Shown here: positions 35,158 through 40,192 of the stretch, in pieces
Layout of the letters: every line of letters begins with the position of its first letter
How positions within the stretch are numbered: the stretch's first letter is position 1
NCBI GenBank assembly: GCA_022649305.1
Contig: JALCNW010000039.1
Span: forward strand, 1 to 40,192
Source: Enterobacter sp.
GTDB lineage: Bacteria; Pseudomonadota; Gammaproteobacteria; Enterobacterales; Enterobacteriaceae
Length of the DNA stretch: 40,192 nt
Direction of reading: 5' to 3'
Position numbers and translations under genes: made by a program
The notes under the pieces: model-generated
Databases searched by the model: none
Seen by the model: only the letters and a program-made list of their open reading frames with translations
What the model was told of the DNA's origin: nothing

Positions 35158-36517
35158 ACTGATAGATAACGACGCGATTTCGTCCCGTCTCTTTTGCCTG
35201 ATACATCGCTTTGTCCGCACGTTCAACACACTCCTCTGCGCTTACGTCTGACGACATGGCGGTAAACACGCCCATGCTGATGGTGATGGGTTCCGGTAGC
35301 TGTCCGTCGGTAGTGTCACGATTAAATTCACTCAGACTAACCCGAATGCGCTCGGCCACCTGTCCTGCGGCTTCAGAAGGGGTGTTCACAAGCAGTAAGA
35401 CAAATTCCTCACCGCCAATGCGCGCGGCGATATCCTGCGGGCGAACTGAATCCATCAGTAGATTGGCAACAAATTGCAGCACTTTATCGCCCTGAAGATG
35501 CCCGTAGTTATCGTTAATTCGTTTGAAGTAGTCGAGATCGCTGACAATCACCGAAACGGGTTTGTTCGAGGACGTCGTGCCTAACACATGATTAAGTGTC
35601 TCGTAAAAATAGCTGCGATTGTAAAGGCGCGTTAGCGCGTCACGAATCGAATTTTGATAAGACTGCTGGTATTTCTGGTGAGATTCGCGATACAGGCTAA
35701 AAACGTCGTAAAGTAGGGTGAGAATGAGCAGTAGCGTGGCCAGCGTTTCAAATAGACGAGAGCTGTACCATGCAAATCCTTCGACAGAATCGGAAGACAA
35801 AAGCGTCATTAAAGTAATGATATAGCAGACGCACAAGAAACTTCCGCTTACCCAAAAAAGGTTACGCAGACGCGTAATAACCAGCAGCGTTATTAATGTC
35901 ATCACCCACAGGATAATCAGAATGATATTGATTACCTGGCTCCACAGCACCATAAATTGTCTGGAGTCATTATCGACAAGCTCAAGTGTCAGCAACATGC
36001 TGTGACTTGAGTAGAGCCATGCGAGAACGATCATAACGAGCGTGAATATAAATAATCCGCCAATGATAAGGTTTTGTGTCATTCGGCTTAATGGGTGATG
36101 ACGAACCGTATATAACACCGCTGCAAGCGTTATCAATAATGCCATCATGATGTTGCGCATCATGTAAAAAATCATTGCATCGTTGTATTTAATGACGTTA
36201 ATACCATCTAACGTAAGCCACGCCGGGAAGCAGTTGAGCGTGCCGACCATCAGGACCGTAGAGCCTACAAAGGCAAACGCAATAGCCAGCAAATACAACC
36301 GCCTTCTGTCACACCAGTATTTCATTGCCATAAAGCAGGCAATAAATAGCTGAAATACGAGTAAAAAAGTGGTGAGCGTTGGGAATAATATTGGCGAGAA
36401 GGCAGGCGCAAACACCACTATTTTTGTCAATAGCGTGTGTGAAAACCAGTAGAAAATCAAGCAGGTCAGGCAAAAGTAAAGATACCGGTTAACCAAGGGG
36501 CGACGCATCAAAATCAT
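35156..36517 (-). CDS. Membrane-bound GGDEF diguanylate cyclase
   Basis: A 453-residue protein with about eight hydrophobic segments in residues 10-275 (a MASE-type membrane sensor, MASE4-like by layout) and a C-terminal GGDEF domain (about 290-453). The active site reads GGEEF, and an inhibitory I-site RPQD lies five residues before it, so both synthesis of c-di-GMP and product inhibition are expected. DALTRLYNRSYF and DLDYFKRINDNYGH are further GGDEF hallmarks. ATGs at 36517 and 36508 are both possible and neither has a ribosome site; an in-frame stop lies six codons upstream. A 10-bp inverted repeat occupies that leader. K-12 has no gene between slyA and slyB. The ligand of the sensor is unknown. 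Confidence 0.88.
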   Translation of the reverse strand: MILMRRPLVNRYLYFCLTCLIFYWFSHTLLTKIVVFAPAFSPILFPTLTTFLLVFQLFIACFMAMKYWCDRRRLYLLAIAFAFVGSTVLMVGTLNCFPAWLTLDGINVIKYNDAMIFYMMRNIMMALLITLAAVLYTVRHHPLSRMTQNLIIGGLFIFTLVMIVLAWLYSSHSMLLTLELVDNDSRQFMVLWSQVINIILIILWVMTLITLLVITRLRNLFWVSGSFLCVCYIITLMTLLSSDSVEGFAWYSSRLFETLATLLLILTLLYDVFSLYRESHQKYQQSYQNSIRDALTRLYNRSYFYETLNHVLGTTSSNKPVSVIVSDLDYFKRINDNYGHLQGDKVLQFVANLLMDSVRPQDIAARIGGEEFVLLLVNTPSEAAGQVAERIRVSLSEFNRDTTDGQLPEPITISMGVFTAMSSDVSAEECVERADKAMYQAKETGRNRVVIYQ

Positions 36518-36522
36518 AAGTG

Positions 36523-36550
36523 TTTTTAATAATTAATCAGTTATTAAAAA
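36523..36550. repeat. Inverted repeat directly upstream of the diguanylate cyclase start
   Basis: TTTTTAATAA and TTATTAAAAA are perfect 10-base arms around an 8-base spacer, ending 6 bases before the ATG. It could be a protein operator or an mRNA hairpin in place of a ribosome site. Confidence 0.6.
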
Positions 36551-36685
36551 GGAAAGGGTGATTACGTAGAATACAGGCTTTGCGAATAAAATACTTTGCG
36601 CGGGAACAAACTTAAATATTATTAATGATTGGCGTGATGAATGCGAAATGAAAAAACAATCACAAAACTTATAATTAAATGAAGT

Positions 36686-36714
36686 AATGTGGCCCCTACA
36701 AGAGGGGCCACATT
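36686..36714 (-). terminator. Intrinsic terminator of slyB
   Basis: Stem AATGTGGCCCCT / AGGGGCCACATT with a 5-base loop lies 11 bases after the slyB stop. On the minus strand it is followed by ACTTCATTT, a broken U-tract. Confidence 0.75.
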
Positions 36715-36724
36715 ATTAAGAATA

Positions 36725-37192
36725 TTAACGAGGTGAAACAGTTACCTGGCTACCGTTGCTTGCCAGCACAACACGCTGACCGGCTGAGAAGCGGGTGCTA
36801 CCCTGTTTCTGAACAACCATGATGGTGTTGCCGTCGTCTTTACGAATCTCAAGCTCCACGCCCTGGGTTTTGTTCACGGCACCCTGAACACCCTGACCGG
36901 CAACGCCACCGGCTACAGCGCCTGCTGCGGTTGCCAGAGAACGACCGGAGCCACCGCCAACGGTGTTACCCAGGAAGCCGCCCAGTACTGCACCGCCAAT
37001 TGCGCCGATCACGTTGTTGTCATCACCACCCTGGATTTGAACCGGGCGGGCGTTAACAATGGTACCGTAAGTGACGTTTTGAACTTGTTTGGCTTCAGAA
37101 GCCGTATAAACGTCGCCGGAAAGTGAGTCGTTATTTACACAGCCAGCCAGCGTCAATCCAATCAGCGAAACGCCCAGTACACGTAAAATCAT
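36725..37192 (-). CDS. slyB: Outer-membrane lipoprotein SlyB
   Basis: A 155-residue lipoprotein matching E. coli SlyB. The signal ends in lipobox LAGC (Cys18), and the glycine-rich GGAVLGGFLGNTVGGGSGRS and AAGAVAGGVAGQGVQ stretch (about residues 65-105) is the Gly-zipper (2TM) motif. I use the ATG at 37192 with AGGAGATTCAA before it; the longer frame from 37288 covers the promoter. SlyB stabilises the outer membrane and is part of the PhoPQ regulon in E. coli; a PhoP-box-like repeat is present upstream. Confidence 0.96.
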   Translation of the reverse strand: MILRVLGVSLIGLTLAGCVNNDSLSGDVYTASEAKQVQNVTYGTIVNARPVQIQGGDDNNVIGAIGGAVLGGFLGNTVGGGSGRSLATAAGAVAGGVAGQGVQGAVNKTQGVELEIRKDDGNTIMVVQKQGSTRFSAGQRVVLASNGSQVTVSPR

Positions 37193-37243
37193 TTGAATCT
37201 CCTGTTTACGCAAAACGCTCAATCTGAGCATCCGTATGGCTAA

Positions 37244-37330
37244 ATTATATGGCATAGACCGCCATAGATCATATCTTTGCACTAACAATAGGAAAATTGT
37301 ACTTGAATTTAACTTAACGAGACATAAACA
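37244..37330 (-). promoter_or_regulatory. slyB promoters with PhoP-box-like repeat
   Basis: On the minus strand TGTTTA-TGTCT-CGTTAA (37314-37330) resembles the PhoP box TGTTTA-N5-TGTTTA, with the first arm perfect. A TACAAT -10 (37296-37301) follows 12 bases later, a normal PhoP-promoter spacing. A separate TATAAT (37244-37249) may be a second, PhoP-independent -10. Confidence 0.6.
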
Positions 37331-37446
37331 AACGGGAATGTCTGTTACGCCTCTGACATTGTTAAAAAATATTATCGCGTCATAGCAATGCGTATCTGTT
37401 TATGATGGAGTGATTGCTAATAGCCCACGCAACTTAAGGAAAGCGC

Positions 37447-38571
37447 ATGAAATCGGGTCGCTACATAGGTGTGATGTCCGGCACCAGTCTTGATGGAGTC
37501 GATGTGGTCCTTGCCGCCATTGATGAAAATATGGTGGCACAGCAGGCGAGTCTGGTTTGGCCGATTCCTGTCGAGCTGAAAGACGCTATTCTTGGCATTT
37601 GTCAGGGACAGCAGCTCACGCTGTCGCAGTTTGGACGACTGGATGTCCAGCTTGGCGCGCTTTTCGCCGATGCGGTGCAAGTGCTAATGGATCAAGAACA
37701 TCTCTTACCTCAGGACGTGGTAGCGATTGGTTGTCATGGTCAGACCGTATGGCATGAACCAACCGGCGACGCACCGCATACTCTACAAATTGGCGACAAT
37801 AATCAGATTGTGGCAAAAACCGGTGTCACGGTTGTTGGCGATTTCCGCCGTCGCGACATAGCGTTGGGTGGACAGGGCGCACCGCTCGTGCCGGCCTTTC
37901 ATCAGGCGCTGTTGGCCCATCCGCTTGAGCGACGAATGGTTCTGAATATTGGTGGGATTGCGAACTTATCCATGCTTATTCCTGGTCAACCGGTGCGTGG
38001 ATTCGATACCGGGCCGGGGAATATGCTGATGGATGCCTGGATCTGGCGTCAGTGCGGCAAACCTTATGATAAAGATGCGCAGTGGGCGAGCGAGGGGAAA
38101 GTCATTATTCCACTGTTGCAGACCATGCTCAGCGATCCTTATTTTGCAGCACCCGCGCCAAAGAGTACCGGGCGCGAGTATTTTAACGTGGGCTGGCTAG
38201 AGCGTCAGTTAGGGCAATTCCCGGCGCTGGCCCCTCAGGATGTGCAGGCAACGCTGGCGGAGTTGACTGCGATGACCATCTCCGAGCAAGTTTTGTTAAG
38301 TGGCGGGTGCGAGCGGCTGCTGGTGTGCGGTGGTGGAAGCCGCAACCCGCTGGTGATGGCGCGTTTGGCCGGTTTGCTGCCAGGTATTGAGGTGGCAACC
38401 ACTGATGAAGCCGGGATTAGCGGCGACGATATGGAAGCGTTGGCTTTTGCGTGGCTTGCCTGGCGGACGGTTGCAGGATTACCGGGTAATTTACCGTCTG
38501 TAACCGGTGCGCGTGAAGCCAGCGTTATCGGTGCCATTTTTCCGGCAAATCCTCGGCATAATCAGAGTTAA
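37447..38571 (+). CDS. anmK: Anhydro-N-acetylmuramic acid kinase
   Basis: A 374-residue sugar kinase, E. coli AnmK having 369, that phosphorylates and opens anhydroMurNAc during murein recycling. The nucleotide-binding phosphate 1 motif [12 protein letters not shown] begins at residue 8, and the ASKHA-fold motifs [21 protein letters not shown] and [13 protein letters not shown] follow in order. TAAGGAAAGCGC precedes the ATG. It is divergent from slyB, with 254 bases between them, and upstream of mliC on the same strand. Confidence 0.96.
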   Translation: MKSGRYIGVMSGTSLDGVDVVLAAIDENMVAQQASLVWPIPVELKDAILGICQGQQLTLSQFGRLDVQLGALFADAVQVLMDQEHLLPQDVVAIGCHGQTVWHEPTGDAPHTLQIGDNNQIVAKTGVTVVGDFRRRDIALGGQGAPLVPAFHQALLAHPLERRMVLNIGGIANLSMLIPGQPVRGFDTGPGNMLMDAWIWRQCGKPYDKDAQWASEGKVIIPLLQTMLSDPYFAAPAPKSTGREYFNVGWLERQLGQFPALAPQDVQATLAELTAMTISEQVLLSGGCERLLVCGGGSRNPLVMARLAGLLPGIEVATTDEAGISGDDMEALAFAWLAWRTVAGLPGNLPSVTGAREASVIGAIFPANPRHNQS

Positions 38572-38617
38572 CTGAAATTCAACGTCGGGTCTGGACGTTA
38601 CTATCTAAAGGAATACA

Positions 38618-38637
38618 GGAGGGCAGTGTCGCCCTCC
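38618..38637 (+). other. Hairpin between anmK and mliC
   Basis: Stem GGAGGGC / GCCCTCC with a 6-base loop lies 30 bases before the mliC ATG. Without a U-tract it is more likely a structure in the mliC leader than an anmK terminator. Confidence 0.4.
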
Positions 38638-38666
38638 AGGACCAGGATAGTCTTCGGAACAGACCC

Positions 38667-38990
38667 ATGAAAAAACTTCTTCTTACTTTTGTCCCTCTCT
38701 TGCTGACAGGCTGTAGCTACTACAACCAGTTTGTTGAGCGTATGCAGACCGATGCGCTGGAATATCGTTGCGATGAAAAGCCGCTGACCGTTAAGTTGAA
38801 TAATCCGCGTCAGGAAGCCAGCTTTGTTTACGACAATAAACTGATAACCCTGCAACAAGGGATATCTGCGTCTGGCACTCGCTACACCGACGGTATCTAT
38901 GTTTTCTGGTCAAAAGGTGACAGCGCGACGGTGTACAAGCGCGACAGCATAGTGTTGAACAATTGCGAGCTACAGAATCCGAAGCGTTGA
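38667..38990 (+). CDS. mliC: Lysozyme inhibitor lipoprotein MliC (YdhA)
   Basis: A 107-residue lipoprotein matching E. coli MliC (109). A short signal peptide ends in lipobox LLTGC (Cys16). The mature domain is the eight-stranded C-type lysozyme inhibitor fold; [12 protein letters not shown] and [14 protein letters not shown] (the loop that enters the lysozyme active site) are recognisable, and the two cysteines YRC and NNC form the disulfide. It protects periplasmic murein against host lysozyme. The upstream GGAACAGACCC is only a fair ribosome site. Confidence 0.95.
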   Translation: MKKLLLTFVPLLLTGCSYYNQFVERMQTDALEYRCDEKPLTVKLNNPRQEASFVYDNKLITLQQGISASGTRYTDGIYVFWSKGDSATVYKRDSIVLNNCELQNPKR

Positions 38991-39047
38991 GATTTTCAAA
39001 GGGGCGGCGCACAATAGCGTCACCCAATCTTAATCTCAGCTAACGTC

Positions 39048-39704
39048 ATGTCAGATAACGATGAATTGCAGCAAATCGCGCATCTGCGCCGTGAATACAC
39101 CAAAGGTGGCCTGCGTCGCCAGGATCTTCCTGCAGAACCGCTGGTGCTTTTTGAACGCTGGCTGAAACAGGCCTGTGAAGCAAAATTAGCCGACCCAACG
39201 GCGATGGTTGTCGCGACGGTTGATGAGAATGGTCAGCCATTCCAGCGCATAGTCCTGCTCAAGCATTACGACGAAAAAGGACTGGTGTTTTACACCAACC
39301 TTGGCAGCCGTAAGGCGCATCATCTTGAGAAAAATCCGCGCATCAGCCTGTTGTTTCCCTGGCACATGCTGGAACGTCAGGTAATGGTGACCGGCAAGGT
39401 TGAACGTCTCTCCACGCTGGAAGTGCTCAAGTATTTCCATAGTCGTCCACGTGACAGCCAAATTGGCGCGTGGGTGTCTAAACAATCAAGTCGCATTTCT
39501 GCGCGCGGTATTCTTGAGAGCAAATTCCTCGAGCTTAAGCAAAAATTCCAGCAGGGCGAAGTCCCGCTTCCCAGCTTCTGGGGCGGATTCCGTATTCCAA
39601 TCGAACAGATGGAATTCTGGCAGGGCGGCGAACACCGTCTACATGACCGCTTTTTATACCAGCGCGACAACGACGCGTGGAAAATCGACCGGCTAGCTCC
39701 CTAA
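39048..39704 (+). CDS. pdxH: Pyridoxamine/pyridoxine 5'-phosphate oxidase
   Basis: A 218-residue FMN enzyme, same length as E. coli PdxH, that makes pyridoxal 5'-phosphate. FMN-binding [18 protein letters not shown] and [11 protein letters not shown] (about residues 67-100) and the substrate-binding C-terminal [24 protein letters not shown] are conserved. The ribosome site before the ATG at 39048 is weak. It supplies the cofactor used, among others, by the two trans-sulfuration enzymes at the left of the window, although no link beyond chemistry is implied. Confidence 0.97.
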   Translation: MSDNDELQQIAHLRREYTKGGLRRQDLPAEPLVLFERWLKQACEAKLADPTAMVVATVDENGQPFQRIVLLKHYDEKGLVFYTNLGSRKAHHLEKNPRISLLFPWHMLERQVMVTGKVERLSTLEVLKYFHSRPRDSQIGAWVSKQSSRISARGILESKFLELKQKFQQGEVPLPSFWGGFRIPIEQMEFWQGGEHRLHDRFLYQRDNDAWKIDRLAP

Positions 39705-39828
39705 TCCCCGAAATTTGTTGTGTTAAGCGCTGGCGCTACCGGTGTCAGCCCTTTATTCTATGTACCTTTCGCACTGGCGAAAAGTCGTGTACCGACAGAG
39801 GTGCAGTCGTTTATACATGGAGAATTTG

Positions 39829-40192
39829 ATGGCAAGCAGTAACTTGATTAAACAATTGCAAGAGCGGGGCCTTGTGGCCCAGGTGACGGACGAAGAAGCG
39901 TTAGCAGAGCGACTGGCGCAAGGCCCGATCGCGCTTTATTGCGGCTTCGATCCCACCGCTGACAGCTTGCATTTGGGGCATCTTGTTCCCTTGTTATGCC
40001 TGAAACGCTTCCAGGAGATGGGCCACAAGCCTGTCGCGCTGGTGGGTGGTGCGACCGGTCTAATTGGTGACCCAAGCTTTAAAGCCGCCGAGCGTAAACT
40101 GAATACGGAAGATACCGTGCAGGAGTGGGTGGACAAGATTCGCAAGCAGGTTGCGCCGTTCCTCGACTTCGATTGTGGCGAAAACTCAGCCA
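39829..40192 (+). CDS. tyrS: Tyrosyl-tRNA synthetase, N-terminal part (cut by window edge)
   Basis: The first 121 codons of class I tyrosyl-tRNA synthetase, beginning [20 protein letters not shown]. The tyrosine-binding [20 protein letters not shown] holds the HIGH-type signature HLGH, and [11 protein letters not shown] follows. GGAGAATTTG precedes the ATG. It follows pdxH by 124 bases, as in K-12; the rest lies outside the window. Confidence 0.97.
   Translation, partial: MASSNLIKQLQERGLVAQVTDEEALAERLAQGPIALYCGFDPTADSLHLGHLVPLLCLKRFQEMGHKPVALVGGATGLIGDPSFKAAERKLNTEDTVQEWVDKIRKQVAPFLDFDCGENSA

Noticed and set aside
1..40192. Prophage, insertion sequence, CRISPR array or integron
   Set aside because: No transposase, integrase, phage structural gene, or regularly spaced repeats were seen, and the tRNA genes are not followed by an integrase.

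Overview
The window is chromosomal DNA from an enterobacterium. Its gene content and order follow the Escherichia coli pykF to tyrS segment (around 37 min on the K-12 map), read from pykF at the left edge to tyrS at the right. The proteins are close to, but not identical with, those I remember from E. coli, and the NemA homologue closely resembles PETN reductase of Enterobacter cloacae. I therefore infer an Enterobacter-like genus (Enterobacter, Lelliottia, Kluyvera, Klebsiella or a relative). I see no prophage, insertion sequence, CRISPR array or origin.

Left part (1-13.4 kb) is the accessory stretch. After the start of pykF (minus strand, Cra-type operator upstream) comes a cystathionine beta-synthase/cystathionine gamma-lyase pair. 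It is divergent from a complete MetNIQ-type methionine ABC importer, which suggests a module for importing methionine and converting it to cysteine. fumD follows, then a four-gene polar amino acid ABC importer on the minus strand, two small unrecognised ORFs, a metallo-beta-lactamase-fold protein with a zinc-ribbon N-terminus, a beta-carbonic anhydrase and ydhS. Compared with K-12 as I remember it, the ydhT-ydhY genes and ydhR are missing here.

Middle part (13.5-27.8 kb) is conserved core: tandem tRNA-Val(GAC) genes, mdtK, ribE (ribC), cfa, punC, punR, purR, ynhF, ydhP, sodB, mepH, grxD, rnt, gloA, nemA and nemR. The lhr helicase gene that sits between rnt and grxD in K-12 is absent. Regulatory signals are readable here: two cfa promoters with a candidate RydC pairing site, PurR boxes at purR, a RyhB-complementary sodB start region and two NemR boxes.

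Right part (27.8-40.2 kb) carries envelope and stress genes: an EptA-type phosphoethanolamine transferase with a PmrA-box-like promoter, ydhL, ydhF, sodC, the ydhIJK efflux operon divergent from slyA (perfect SlyA palindrome), a membrane diguanylate cyclase inserted between slyA and slyB, slyB (PhoP-box-like promoter), anmK, mliC, pdxH and the start of tyrS. I found no clearly undescribed multi-gene system. The best leads are the methionine-to-cysteine module, the unusual MBL-fold/carbonic anhydrase pair with the two small ORFs beside it, and the diguanylate cyclase with an inverted repeat over its translation start region.
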